A stretch of 64,000 bases of DNA, from contig NZ_JAVDUJ010000001.1 in the NCBI RefSeq assembly GCF_031456295.1, forward strand, positions 1-64,000. Reading direction: 5' to 3'. Below are positions 42,262 to 51,723 of this stretch, in pieces. The notes below the pieces were generated by a model. It searched no databases and was not told where the DNA came from. It worked only from the letters and a program-made list of their open reading frames with translations. The number at the start of each line of letters is the position of its first letter. The stretch's first letter is position 1. The position numbers and the translations under genes were made by a program. The DNA is from Arcanobacterium_A hippocoleae. GTDB lineage: Bacteria > Actinomycetota > Actinomycetes > Actinomycetales > Actinomycetaceae.

Positions 42262-42602
42262 CCGCATTACTAGAACAGCTCACGAATATTGCTGACAAGC
42301 TCGACCTACCATTCGAAATCGGCTTGTTTACTACAACACCAGCGCCAGATACGTATCTGGTAACAACACCACTGGCTGACGTGTTGGACGTGTTCGCCGA
42401 CAACCAGCCCAGCGTTGAGGTTGAGGAAGTCCGCCTCGCACTCTTCACTCGCGGAAACTATCTCGACCTGCGTAGCCGCATTACCCGCGCCCTGCTCGAC
42501 ACTGGACTGACGATCATTGCCCGTACCTATGTCGGCTTCGAAGCGGATACCGGATTTCACCATTACGCGATAGATGTCGCAACCCACCACACCTACACAT
42601 GA
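42258..42602 (+). CDS. Tail terminator / tail component
   Basis: 114 aa. Its place between gp10-like and major tail genes, its size, and motifs DLRSRITRALLDTGLTI and FHHYAIDVATHH fit the tail terminator that caps the tail tube. Overlaps the previous stop by four bases. Confidence 0.7.
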   Translation: MTALLEQLTNIADKLDLPFEIGLFTTTPAPDTYLVTTPLADVLDVFADNQPSVEVEEVRLALFTRGNYLDLRSRITRALLDTGLTIIARTYVGFEADTGFHHYAIDVATHHTYT

Positions 42603-42615
42603 AGGAGCATTACTC

Positions 42616-43212
42616 ATGGCGACTATTGGTTTAGACAAGCTCTACTACGCCACCATCACTGAAAACCCCGACACGGGCGAGGAGACCTACGCCAAACCCA
42701 AACCCCTCGCCAAAGCCATCTCCGCAGAACTCAGTGTTGAGGTCGCTGAAGCGATTCTGTATGCCGATGACGGGCCGAGTGAGATCGTCAAGGAATTCAA
42801 ATCCGGCACCCTGACTTTGGGTATTGACGATCTGGGTGGTGAAGCAGCCGCAGCCTTGACGGGTGCGACCGTGGATTCCAACGGGGTGCTCATCTCCGCT
42901 TCCGAGGACGGCGGGGCTCCGGTGGCGATCGGTTTCCGAGCCGCACGCTCTACGGGGAAGTATCAGTATTTCTGGCTGTACCGGGTCAAGTTCGCCCTGC
43001 CCACCGAAACCCTGGCAACTAAAGCCGACTCGATTACGTTCTCGACACCCTCGATTGAGGGCACGATTTTGCGGCGTAACAAACCCGATAGTAAGGGGCG
43101 TCATCCGTGGAAGGCAGAAGTGCTAGAGGGCGCAACCGGCGTCAAGCCCGAGACGATCACGAACTGGTATGCCCAGGTTTATGAACCCGCCAGCACCACA
43201 TCTGAAGCCTAA
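42616..43212 (+). CDS. Major tail tube protein
   Basis: 198 aa from the ATG at 42616 (GAAGGAGCATTACTC). Phi13-type tail protein: IGLDKLYYATITENPDTGEE, KAISAELSVEVAEAILYADD, TLTLGIDDLGGEAAAALTGA, then PVAIGFRAARSTGKYQYFWL. Polymerises into the tail tube. Confidence 0.92.
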   Translation: MATIGLDKLYYATITENPDTGEETYAKPKPLAKAISAELSVEVAEAILYADDGPSEIVKEFKSGTLTLGIDDLGGEAAAALTGATVDSNGVLISASEDGGAPVAIGFRAARSTGKYQYFWLYRVKFALPTETLATKADSITFSTPSIEGTILRRNKPDSKGRHPWKAEVLEGATGVKPETITNWYAQVYEPASTTSEA

Positions 43213-43224
43213 GGAGCATGAGCC

Positions 43225-43641
43225 ATGACAACCAAGAAGAAGACTGAATCAGTTGTTGACCCAGGGCGCTCCGCCACTGTCAGCATCGGCGGTACCGACT
43301 GCGAGCTTGTCTTGACGACGAAAGCCACGCGGCTGATCGCTGAGCGTTACGGCGGGCTCGAACATCTGGGTAACGCCCTGGAAATCTCCGACGATCTGGG
43401 CAAGACGCTCGGTGAGGTGATTTGGTTGATCACGCTGCTGGTCAACCAGTCCATCCAGATACACAACCTGCGCCACCCAGACGACAAGCGCCCAGAGTTG
43501 ACCGAGGACGAGGTTGAACTACTCACTGTGCCTGCTGATCTGGCGGATTATCGTGGCGCGATCGCCGAAGCCCTCCAGCGCGGAACACGACGAGACATCC
43601 TTACCGAGCCAGCCCCAAAAGCACCAGCAGCGGACGCATAG
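43225..43641 (+). CDS. Tail assembly chaperone, upstream (G-like) product
   Basis: 138 aa, beta-rich N-terminus and helical C-terminus (LGKTLGEVIWLITLLVNQSI). It is the short product of a frameshifted pair that guides tape-measure folding. The slippery site lies 25 bases before its stop. Start behind AAGGAGCATGAGCC. Confidence 0.88.
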   Translation: MTTKKKTESVVDPGRSATVSIGGTDCELVLTTKATRLIAERYGGLEHLGNALEISDDLGKTLGEVIWLITLLVNQSIQIHNLRHPDDKRPELTEDEVELLTVPADLADYRGAIAEALQRGTRRDILTEPAPKAPAADA

Positions 43642-43835
43642 TCGAAACCGACAATGCCGTGTTCACGCGGCTGACATATATCGGCATGGCTCACCTTCAC
43701 CTATCGCGGGTGGAGGTGGGCTTAACCGTGTTTGGGGAACTCTTGGATCTGGTCGACTGCTGGCGACTCGAAACCGGCAGAGCCCAACCGCTACGTCAAT
43801 GGTTCATCGACGACGTGATTCCTGCCGGGATCTAG
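43225..43835 (+). CDS. Tail assembly chaperone G-T fusion by -1 frameshift
   Basis: The canonical slippery heptamer C-CCA-AAA lies at 43614-43620, in zero frame with the chaperone. After a -1 slip, the frame runs open to TAG at 43833-43835, adding a T domain that includes MAHLHLSRVEVGLTVFGELL, then WRLETGRAQPLRQWFIDDVI. This is the classic siphovirus arrangement: most ribosomes stop at 43641 and a minority make the ~203-aa fusion. The location just before the tape measure supports it, despite a reverse-strand accessory insertion between them. Confidence 0.88.
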
Positions 43836-44449
43836 ATACTATTCCAGTGGGCTTTTAGTTCGTGAGCGAATTGTGTGGGCATTGATTGATGCCATTGATG
43901 ACCCGCGTCTGGCACAACGATGAGGCGGGCTGGTGGGATCTGTTGGCTGATGGTGCGGGCGGCAGGAAGATTCGCGCGGTCTTTCACACCGCACGCAATC
44001 GTTGTTGGAACCGTGATATTTCCAAGCTCTGGCTCGAAATCAATGGCTGATATTTGACGCAGGATTTCCAGCAACTGTTGCTTGGAAATCTATGGTGGGC
44101 ACACGAGACGCTCAGGCAAGACTCGCATGAGAACGCTTTGAATGCGCATCAATGCTTTAGGCGGGCGTGCTTGAGGAGCTGAAAGAAACAGGGAGCGAAC
44201 CATGTGCGGGTGCCGAATTGCCAGATCAAGACCCATAACCGCGCCAAGAGATAGCCCAACCACGTCGACTGGATCATTCAGTGACGCGGCGAGTTCGTCC
44301 GTGCGCTCATGTAACGACCATGGCGTTCCTGATGGCTGATCGACAACAGTGGGCGTGAGCGCGTCAATGCTCTCGAACTCGTTGATGACGCCATTCCAGG
44401 CTTGCGGGGTCTCGCCGAGTCCGTGGAGGAAAAGTACCGGAGTGCTCAT
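43832..44449 (-). pseudogene. Alpha/beta hydrolase interrupted by an in-frame TAG
   Basis: Starts at the ATG at 44449 (MSTPVLFLHGLGETPQAW). It has the HG oxyanion block, GLSLGAVMGLDLAI (nucleophile elbow GLSLG with Ser), then after ERLVCPP a TAG near 44090. The same frame resumes with KQQLLEILRQISAIDFEPEL, TTIACGVKDRANLPAARTI (acid region) and VPDAGHQWH (catalytic His). Both halves share one frame, so a single nonsense change or suppressed amber is the only lesion. Accessory gene inserted on the reverse strand between tail chaperone and tape measure. Confidence 0.8.
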
Positions 44450-44646
44450 CGCTGCAAACCACGAGTGGCAAGATGCCACGCTACAAGCCCGATCGCACAT
44501 ATTGCGAAACCTGCTGCATTAGCGACGCCCGTGACGGGATGCACGACACCGCTCATCCACAAAACAGCGAAAACGACCGTACCGATGACGAGTAAAGCAA
44601 ACAACGGCCATACCCACCGGCGATTAGTTACAAAATTGGCCCACAC
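44446..44646 (-). CDS. Small membrane protein, 66 aa
   Basis: GTG start at 44646 with GAGGAGG upstream. Two hydrophobic helices: WVWPLFALLVIGTVVFAVLW and GVANAAGFAICAIGLVAWHL. Its stop overlaps the hydrolase start, so both form a two-gene accessory unit opposing the tail operon. Confidence 0.65.
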   Translation of the reverse strand: MWANFVTNRRWVWPLFALLVIGTVVFAVLWMSGVVHPVTGVANAAGFAICAIGLVAWHLATRGLQR

Positions 44647-44705
44647 GATTCCTCCTCATCCTCTAGCCAATTTTAAACCCCAGCAACACGAAGGAATACA
44701 GACCT

Positions 44706-47384
44706 ATGGCTGACTCCAGTTTTGGTTTGAAGATCGGGCTTGAGGGTGAGCGTGAGTTCAAGCGCGCGATCACGGATATTAACCGTGAGATGCGAGTGCT
44801 CGGCTCGGAGATGAAGCTCGTAGCCTCCTCGTTCGATAAGAACGACCAGTCCGCCGAAGCCCTCACCGCCCGTAACCAAGTGCTGGGCAAAGAAATCGAA
44901 GCTCAAAAAGCCAAGATCGAGACCCTACGCGCCGCACTCGAAAACTCCGCCACGAGCTTTGGTGAGAACGATAGCCGGACGAAGAACTGGCAAATCCAGC
45001 TCAACAACGCAGGCGCTGAACTCAACCGGCTCGAAAGTGAACTCAAATCGAATAATGACGCCCTGTCGGATTTCGGGGACGAAGCAGACGGTGCCGGTGA
45101 CGATGCTAAAGACGCCGCCAAGGACGCGGGCAAACTCGAGGGCGCAGTCGATGATCTCGGCGACGAGATGGACACCACCAGCTCCAAGACCCGCATTTTC
45201 GGCGACGTGTTGAAAGCGAACCTCGCCTCCGAAGCCATCATCGCCGGAGTCAAAGGTATCGGGCATGCGATCGCCTCGATCGGTCGCGGCATGGCCGAAG
45301 CCTTGAAAGAGGGCGTGGAATACAACGCCCGCATGGAGCAATACTCCACGTCCTTCACCACGATGCTCGGCGACCAAGCCAAAGCCCAACAGCTCGTCAA
45401 CGATCTGAAAGTCCAGGCGGCGAAGACTCCGTTTGGTATGGAGGACCTCGCGGGCAACATGCAAACCCTCCTGAGCTTCGGCATGAGCCTGGAGGATGCG
45501 AAAAAGCACCTCAACGAAATCGGCGACATCTCCCAAGGAGATGCGGTGAAGATGGAATCGCTGACCCTTGCCTTCGCCCAAATGTCCTCGACCGGCAAAC
45601 TCACGGGTCAGGACTTGCTGCAGATGATCAACGCCGGATTCAACCCCCTCGAAGAGATCAGCCGCAAGACCGGCAAGAGTATTGGTGAGCTCAAGGAGGA
45701 AATGGCCAACGGCGCAATCAACGCTGACATGGTTGCGGACGCGTTTGCTTCTGCCACGGCTGAGGGCGGCCGCTTCTACGGGGCTATGGACGCCCAATCC
45801 CAAACCTTCAGCGGGCAGCTCGCAACAATGCAGGACGGGATCGAAAACCTCAAAGGCCTCCTCGCAGGCGGAGTCTCTGAGGCGTTGGCTGGGTCGGTGA
45901 TGCCGATGGTCAACGGCTGGATCGACGAACTCACCGCGGCGTTCGAAGAAGGCGGAACACCCGCCCTCATCGACACCCTCGGCACCGTCTTACAGGAAGC
46001 CCTAGCGTTTATTGCTGAGCAGTTGCCGATGGTGGTCGAGACCGGCATGTCCATCCTCACCGCCCTGTTAGAAGGCATCATCGAGGTGCTCCCGCAGGTG
46101 GCCGAGACGGCGGTGACGCTGATCATCGCTTTAGTAGAAGCAATCATCGAAACGTTGCCGTCTTTGTTGGAGGCGGCGATTCAGATCATCGCCACCCTCG
46201 TCTCTGGCATCAGCGAAGCACTACCGGAACTGGTTCCGGCTGCGGTGGAGATGCTCATGGCTTTAGTGCAGGGCCTGGTCGATAACCTCCCGTTGCTTCT
46301 TGATGCGGCGTTGCAGCTCATCACCGGCCTGGCAGAGGGACTCATCGCAGCGATCCCCGTCATCATCGAAGCCCTCCCACAGATCATCACCGGCATAGTG
46401 ACCTTCCTCGTCGGGGCGATTCCACAAATCATCGAAGCAGGAATCCAACTACTCACCGCCTTGATCGGGGCGCTGCCTCAGATCATCACAGCAATCGTCG
46501 CAGCACTCCCACAGATTATTACTGCGATCGTGGGCGGCGTGGTCGGCGCAATCCCACAACTGATCCAAGCAGGCATTCAGTTGTTGACGGCGTTGATTGG
46601 GGCGCTACCGCAGATCATCACGACGATCGTGGCCGCGCTCCCGCAGATTATCGGAGCTATTGTGTCGGCGATTGGTGGGGCTATCCCGCAACTCGTCCAA
46701 GCAGGCATCCAACTCTTGACCGCGTTGGTACGAAACCTGCCGCAGATCATTTCCACAATCGTCGCAGCAATCCCATCGATTATTTCTGGGATTGTGTCTG
46801 CTGTTGGGCAGGGCGTGTGGCAGATGGTGGAGGCGGGTAAGAACCTCGTCTACGGCCTGTGGAATGGCATCCAAGGCTTGGCGGGCTGGTTGTGGAATCG
46901 GGTCTCGAACTGGGCAAGCGGGATATGGGACTCGATCACCGGCTTCTTCGGCATCCATTCACCGTCACGCAAGATGGCGTGGGCAGGACAGATGCTCGTT
47001 GAAGGCCTCGCAGGATCCATCCGCACGGACGGCAACAAAGCCGTCACCGCCGCTACTGGTTTAGCTAGGGACACGATAGACGCCTTCGCCGACCTTGAAG
47101 ACGGGCTGAGCGTCCCGATCGAGACGATGGCAGACCTGCAGGTACCTGCCGTTGACCTCACCCCACAACCCATAGCTATCAGTCGCGATACGAGTGGCGG
47201 TGCTGATAGTGATCGTGTGGATGTCGCTGGGATCGTGGACGCGACTGCGAAGCGGATCCTCGGCTCGCTCGACATTAGCGTGACGTTGTCGGATGGGACG
47301 CTGGTGGGCAAGCTCGCACCCGCTCTCGACAAGCAACTCGCGCGCCTTGATCGGCGGCAGACTGTGATGGCAGGAGGCTACTGA
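44706..47384 (+). CDS. Tape measure protein
   Basis: 892 aa, longest tail gene but for the Tal. N-terminal coiled coil (~1-150), TP901-type core (NMQTLLSFGMSLEDAKKHLN, then INAGFNPLEEISRKTGKSIG), a long hydrophobic repeat region (~420-690, many copies like ALPQIITAIVAA) and a tail helix. It sets tail length and forms a channel for DNA entry. Hydrophobic blocks repeat about every 25-40 residues. Confidence 0.95.
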   Translation: MADSSFGLKIGLEGEREFKRAITDINREMRVLGSEMKLVASSFDKNDQSAEALTARNQVLGKEIEAQKAKIETLRAALENSATSFGENDSRTKNWQIQLNNAGAELNRLESELKSNNDALSDFGDEADGAGDDAKDAAKDAGKLEGAVDDLGDEMDTTSSKTRIFGDVLKANLASEAIIAGVKGIGHAIASIGRGMAEALKEGVEYNARMEQYSTSFTTMLGDQAKAQQLVNDLKVQAAKTPFGMEDLAGNMQTLLSFGMSLEDAKKHLNEIGDISQGDAVKMESLTLAFAQMSSTGKLTGQDLLQMINAGFNPLEEISRKTGKSIGELKEEMANGAINADMVADAFASATAEGGRFYGAMDAQSQTFSGQLATMQDGIENLKGLLAGGVSEALAGSVMPMVNGWIDELTAAFEEGGTPALIDTLGTVLQEALAFIAEQLPMVVETGMSILTALLEGIIEVLPQVAETAVTLIIALVEAIIETLPSLLEAAIQIIATLVSGISEALPELVPAAVEMLMALVQGLVDNLPLLLDAALQLITGLAEGLIAAIPVIIEALPQIITGIVTFLVGAIPQIIEAGIQLLTALIGALPQIITAIVAALPQIITAIVGGVVGAIPQLIQAGIQLLTALIGALPQIITTIVAALPQIIGAIVSAIGGAIPQLVQAGIQLLTALVRNLPQIISTIVAAIPSIISGIVSAVGQGVWQMVEAGKNLVYGLWNGIQGLAGWLWNRVSNWASGIWDSITGFFGIHSPSRKMAWAGQMLVEGLAGSIRTDGNKAVTAATGLARDTIDAFADLEDGLSVPIETMADLQVPAVDLTPQPIAISRDTSGGADSDRVDVAGIVDATAKRILGSLDISVTLSDGTLVGKLAPALDKQLARLDRRQTVMAGGY

Positions 47385-47386
47385 TC

Positions 47387-48079
47387 ATGTTTGGCTTCAC
47401 CCTGAACAACACGGTGACTTCGGCGTCGCTTGGTCTGCGACTCACGGCACCGGTGGCGATTCCAGCAGCCGTCCGCGCGGTGGATGATATTGAGGTCGAA
47501 GGAAGAGCAGGTACCCTCACGCGCTTCACGGGCTGGGAGGATACCGAGATCGAGCTTGAGCTCGCCGTGTCTATCCGTGACGGGCTACACCAGTATAGAC
47601 AGGCTTCTCACGAGCTGACGGGCGCGTCCATGATCGCGTTCACTGGTGAGTCGGGTGTGTATCGGAAGGTTAAGCACTGCGAAGTTGGCGAGCTGCGCCG
47701 GGAGCTGTCGGGGTGGGGTTTCTTCACCGTGCGCCTGACCTGCCAACCCTTCACTTACCTGACTGAGGGCTTGAAGTCGGTAACGATGTCGGAGTCGGGG
47801 ACGATCACCAACCCCGGCCTACTCGATGCCGATCCGATCATCACCGTTACTGGCACCGGGGCGCTCTCGCTGACGATCAATGCGCGCGTCTATCACGTGA
47901 ATTCGCCAGCAGGTTCCGTCACGCTCGACAGCGCGCGTCTCGTCGCACACGTATCTGGTCGCGTGCAGACCGATGCGCTCACCGACGCCTTCCCAACCTT
48001 TAAGCCTGGTTTGAATCGGATCACTCTCGGCACCGGCATCAGCAAGATCGTGATCACGCCGAACTGGCGCAACCCCTAA
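47387..48079 (+). CDS. Distal tail protein
   Basis: 230 aa, three bases after the tape measure stop. Siphovirus Dit-like: DDIEVEGRAGTLTRFTGWED, then VRLTCQPFTYL, and a beta C-terminal galectin-like part. It forms the hub between tube and tip. A terminator-like hairpin follows before Tal. Confidence 0.88.
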   Translation: MFGFTLNNTVTSASLGLRLTAPVAIPAAVRAVDDIEVEGRAGTLTRFTGWEDTEIELELAVSIRDGLHQYRQASHELTGASMIAFTGESGVYRKVKHCEVGELRRELSGWGFFTVRLTCQPFTYLTEGLKSVTMSESGTITNPGLLDADPIITVTGTGALSLTINARVYHVNSPAGSVTLDSARLVAHVSGRVQTDALTDAFPTFKPGLNRITLGTGISKIVITPNWRNP

Positions 48080-48103
48080 CACCCAACTCACGCAAGTTCC
48101 GAT

Positions 48104-48134
48104 GGTCATCCCTTCGTGGGGTGGCCGCTATTTT
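48104..48134 (+). terminator. Terminator-like hairpin between Dit and Tal
   Basis: GGTCATCCC-TTCGT-GGGGTGGCC pairs fully with G-U wobbles, followed by GCTATTTTTG. It lies 18 bp before the Tal ATG and may tune transcript levels or act as an attenuator. Confidence 0.5.
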
Positions 48135-48151
48135 TGTTTGGAAGGCTCCTC

Positions 48152-50983
48152 ATGATTACGGTTCACGACCGCACCGCCACCACATTCACCACCACCGGTC
48201 TCGGCGTCCTCGACCGGGAAATCATCAACCCGATCGTGGTCGAGGAACTCGGCGGCGAATTCTCCCTGACCTTCACCTACCCAGCAGATGGACCTGCAGC
48301 CCAGCACCTGACGCTGGAGAACATTGTGGCAGCGCCCGTGCCAGGACTGGAGCAACGTCAAGGTTTCCGCATCTCCGAGGTTGTCACCACCCTTGACGGC
48401 ATGCTCGAAGTGAGCGCGTTTCATGTCTTCTATGATCTGGCGGAGAACCTCATCGCCGACACCTACGTGGTCAACAAGACCGCCAAGAGCGCACTCACTC
48501 AGATTCTTGGCGCGGCAAACACGAAACACGGGTTTACTGTTACCTCATCGGATACGGTGACGCGGGCATCGGCGCGGATCGTGCGCATGCCCATCGCCGC
48601 CGCTCTCATGGATGCGGGCGAGGACAACACGCTCATCTCGCGTTGGGGCGGCGAGCTTACGCGTAATAACTGGCTGATCCATCACACGCCCATGCGCGGA
48701 GCCAACCACGGGGTGGTGATTCGTGACCGCAAGAACCTCACCGGCTTCGAATCATCCATTGATTTTTCGACGGTGGTGACGCGGATTCTTCCGGTCGGCT
48801 ACAACGGCCTGCTCTTGCCTGAGCTCTATGTGGATTCGCCGAAGTTGGGCGATTATGTGGTGCCGCGTATCCGCGTCATCCGCTACGGACAAGTCAAAGC
48901 CATCACCGACACGGACAATCCGCGCGAAGGCGAACTCCCACTCGACCAAGCCCACTCTGAGCTGCGCCGACTAGCAGCAGCAGAATTCAGCGCAAGACAT
49001 GTCGATGAGCCGTCCGCTTCGTACAAGATCCGCTTCACTGACCTTTCACAAACCCGTGAATACGCAGACCTCGCGCGGCTCGAAACCATCGAAATTGGCG
49101 ACACCGTGACCGTCCGCCACAGTGATCTTGGTGTTGCGCTGACGGCACGGGTCGTGGCATACAAATACAACCCACTCACAGGCCAGTACATTTCGGTCGA
49201 ACTGGGTTCTACCGCTCGGAAGTTCACGTCCGTCACCCGCCAAGTCAAGATCGCCATCAATACGGCGGTGGCTGCGTCGAATGCGGCCGGATTCGCGTTG
49301 GCTAGTGCGGATGGGAAGAACACCAACCACTACGGCAGCATCCAGCCCGCCACCGCGCAGCTGGGTGACACATGGTTTAAAAGCAACGGCGAAACCACAG
49401 AAATCTGGATCTACCGGCTCACCGACACCGGACAGCCCGGCTGGGTCGCCCTCGCCACCGATCTGAATCATGCCCAGGTTCAGGCTGAACTCGACGCCGC
49501 CCGCGCAGAGGTCAACCACGCCCTCGCCGCCGCACAAGACGCACAAACCGCCGCCGATGCTGTCGCCACTCAGATAGCTTCGGCGCAGGTCGATATTGAC
49601 CAGGCCAAGACCGCAGCCGCTGGTGCTACCCGGTTGGCGCAGGATGCTCACAATATTGCGGTTACCTCGGATGGGCGGCTCACGGTTGCCGTTGTTGACC
49701 CGAGCGTAGCGGACGCGGCTGGCAGGCCAGAGGGCGCGCTGTGGCAAGTGCGCGTAGACGGAGTGATCGCCCGCCAATATCTCCTCACCAACAACCAATG
49801 GGAACAAACACCGGTGGGTGCCGCGATGATTGGGTCGAAAGCGATCAGCCAAGCACACATCGCAGATGCCGCCATCGGCACCGCACAAATCGCTGATGCC
49901 GCGATCACCGACGCGAAAATCGCCAACCTGTCAGCGAGCAAGATCACCACCGGCTACCTGGCAGCGGCACGCATTCAGGCTGGATCCATCACCTCGGACA
50001 AGCTGACGATCGCCAATGGGTTTATTACGAATGCGATGATCAAGGATGCGGCGATCACGGATGCGAAGGTTGGCAGCCTATCGGCGAACAAGATTACGAC
50101 CGGTACTTTATCGGCTGCACGCATCGCAGCAGGGTCCATTACCTCCGATAAGCTGACGATCGCTAACGGTTTTATCCAGTCCGCGATGATCAAAGACGCT
50201 GCGGTCACATCGGCCAAAATTGCTTCGCTGGATGCTGGGAAGATCACCACCGGGACGTTGTCGGCGGCTCGGATTGGGGCGCGCTCGATTACGGCCGACA
50301 AGCTCGCCACCAACGCCATCCAAGTAGGGCTGGCAGGCTGGACGCAATCTATCAGGATTAGCCCATATCAAATCGCTTGGTATAACGGGGACACGCTGGA
50401 AGGCAAGATCACGAGTGCTGGGATGCAGTTTTGGTACGGAACCCGCTATATCGGCGAGTTCGCACGCAGAGCCCATAAAGATAAGCCCGATGTGCAAGGC
50501 ATCGTAGGCCAGCTCGCCTATAAAGGCGACTACGTTGCCTGGACCTACCAAGACACCGAAGGCGGCAACTACTACACGTGCCTGACCCTTGACCCGAAAG
50601 GCTTGTTTTACGGCAAAGCCGGAATCCACCTCGGCTCCGACCTGCGTACTGGTGGTTACAAGTTCTACACCACCGGTTCACGCTACGTCACCTTGCAAGA
50701 CTGCACGCTCACAGGCAGCGGCACGCACTCGGGCTGGGTGGGACAAAGCGGGCTGTCGAAAATCGTCTTCCACACCTACGACCTGATGGTCGTCACCAAC
50801 GGTTCGTATTACAACATGACCCGCCTGTTCGATCGCACCAAGGATTTGATGAGCCGAGTGAATTCACTGATCTCGCTCCTTAACCACGGATGGATCACCA
50901 CCATTTCACGCTCAGGAACAAACATTACTTGGCAGTACTACTCCAACACCGGCCTATCTACCATGTCTACCAACCTCGCATAA
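48152..50983 (+). CDS. Tail-tip / tail-associated protein (Tal) with repeat stalk
   Basis: 943 aa from the ATG at 48152. The N-terminal ~370 residues are a Prophage_tail-type hub (GEFSLTFTYPADGPAAQHLT, then MDAGEDNTLISRWGGELTRN). A helical Ala-rich linker (~430-500) follows. Then a repeat stalk (~585-720) has at least three copies built from DAKIANLSASKITTGYL and SITSDKLTIANGF elements. The C-terminal ~200 residues are probably receptor-binding. The stalk repeats invite recombination that changes fibre length. Confidence 0.9.
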   Translation: MITVHDRTATTFTTTGLGVLDREIINPIVVEELGGEFSLTFTYPADGPAAQHLTLENIVAAPVPGLEQRQGFRISEVVTTLDGMLEVSAFHVFYDLAENLIADTYVVNKTAKSALTQILGAANTKHGFTVTSSDTVTRASARIVRMPIAAALMDAGEDNTLISRWGGELTRNNWLIHHTPMRGANHGVVIRDRKNLTGFESSIDFSTVVTRILPVGYNGLLLPELYVDSPKLGDYVVPRIRVIRYGQVKAITDTDNPREGELPLDQAHSELRRLAAAEFSARHVDEPSASYKIRFTDLSQTREYADLARLETIEIGDTVTVRHSDLGVALTARVVAYKYNPLTGQYISVELGSTARKFTSVTRQVKIAINTAVAASNAAGFALASADGKNTNHYGSIQPATAQLGDTWFKSNGETTEIWIYRLTDTGQPGWVALATDLNHAQVQAELDAARAEVNHALAAAQDAQTAADAVATQIASAQVDIDQAKTAAAGATRLAQDAHNIAVTSDGRLTVAVVDPSVADAAGRPEGALWQVRVDGVIARQYLLTNNQWEQTPVGAAMIGSKAISQAHIADAAIGTAQIADAAITDAKIANLSASKITTGYLAAARIQAGSITSDKLTIANGFITNAMIKDAAITDAKVGSLSANKITTGTLSAARIAAGSITSDKLTIANGFIQSAMIKDAAVTSAKIASLDAGKITTGTLSAARIGARSITADKLATNAIQVGLAGWTQSIRISPYQIAWYNGDTLEGKITSAGMQFWYGTRYIGEFARRAHKDKPDVQGIVGQLAYKGDYVAWTYQDTEGGNYYTCLTLDPKGLFYGKAGIHLGSDLRTGGYKFYTTGSRYVTLQDCTLTGSGTHSGWVGQSGLSKIVFHTYDLMVVTNGSYYNMTRLFDRTKDLMSRVNSLISLLNHGWITTISRSGTNITWQYYSNTGLSTMSTNLA

Positions 50984-50998
50984 GGAAAGGAAACATCC

Positions 50999-51421
50999 AT
51001 GGAAATCATGATCGCCAACCAGCATCTACAACCCATCGCAGACCTACTCACCAGCATGCCCTTGAAGTCCGCGCAGTCTCGTGCCCGCTCGAAACTGCTC
51101 ACCTTGGTGAAGGAGGCGATTGCCCGGTTCGGGGAAGACGAATACGACCTCGTCACCGCCTACGCCACGCTCGACGAGCACGGCCGCCCAGTATTCGCAG
51201 AAGACGGAACCTTCGCCCTCGCCAACCCCGAGAAAGCTGGTGAGTTCCTCGATGCCCGCCAAGCACTACTCGCCTCGGTCGCTGAAGTCTCTGGCCCGAC
51301 CTACGACGGCCACGACAAGGACGTGAAAGCACTTCTTGATGGCTATGACGGTGAGCTGTCTGGCGAAGCGGCCGAGGCCTACGACGTCCTCTACGACGCC
51401 ATCACCAAGGACAACACATGA
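50999..51421 (+). CDS. DUF1617-like phage protein
   Basis: 140 aa, AAAGGAAAC before the ATG. Helical with LKSAQSRARSKLLTLVKEAI and DEYDLVTAYATLDEHGRPVF, resembling small proteins encoded after the tail tip in siphophages. Function not known. Stop overlaps next start. Confidence 0.75.
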   Translation: MEIMIANQHLQPIADLLTSMPLKSAQSRARSKLLTLVKEAIARFGEDEYDLVTAYATLDEHGRPVFAEDGTFALANPEKAGEFLDARQALLASVAEVSGPTYDGHDKDVKALLDGYDGELSGEAAEAYDVLYDAITKDNT

Positions 51422-51639
51422 GCGCCGAGGAAGAAAAGAGCAAAGAACTCACCGAAGTCTCCGCTGATGAGTCAACGCCTGACGATGAGGTGCAGTTGCC
51501 GATCGTCCCAATTGAATCCGATGCCACGCCTGCACCACCAGCAGAAACCATCGAAACCCACGAACTCCCAGCACCCAAGGCGGGGTCGTTCGACTTGAGT
51601 CTGCCGATCTTGGAGGTCTTGACTGACCCGACCATGTAA
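51418..51639 (+). CDS. Hypothetical acidic phage protein, 73 aa
   Basis: Starts in the previous stop (ATGA). Very acidic and Pro-rich (SADESTPDDEVQLPIVPIES), ends DLSLPILEVLTDPTM. No domain recognised. Position before holin suggests a minor tail or XkdX-like role. Confidence 0.65.
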   Translation: MSAEEEKSKELTEVSADESTPDDEVQLPIVPIESDATPAPPAETIETHELPAPKAGSFDLSLPILEVLTDPTM

Positions 51640-51670
51640 ATCGCTGCGCTACACCAATTTTTGATGCCTT

Positions 51671-51706
51671 CACCCCAGATGGGTGTGGGCAATTTTTTAT
51701 GCCCAC
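51671..51706 (+). promoter_or_regulatory. Competing hairpins upstream of holin
   Basis: CACCC-CAGAT-GGGTG (51671-51685), followed by a T6 run, is terminator-like. GTGGGCA (51685-51691) also pairs with TGCCCAC (51700-51706). The second uses the first's downstream flank, so the two may alternate. Possibly an attenuator timing lysis. Confidence 0.4.
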
Positions 51707-51723
51707 AGAAAGGAATCATTCCC

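Noticed and set aside
44925..45803. 292-codon reverse frame
   Set aside because: Shadow of the tape measure gene.
49980..50310. Direct nucleotide repeats considered as a regulatory array
   Set aside because: They encode the repeated stalk of the tail-tip protein in frame.
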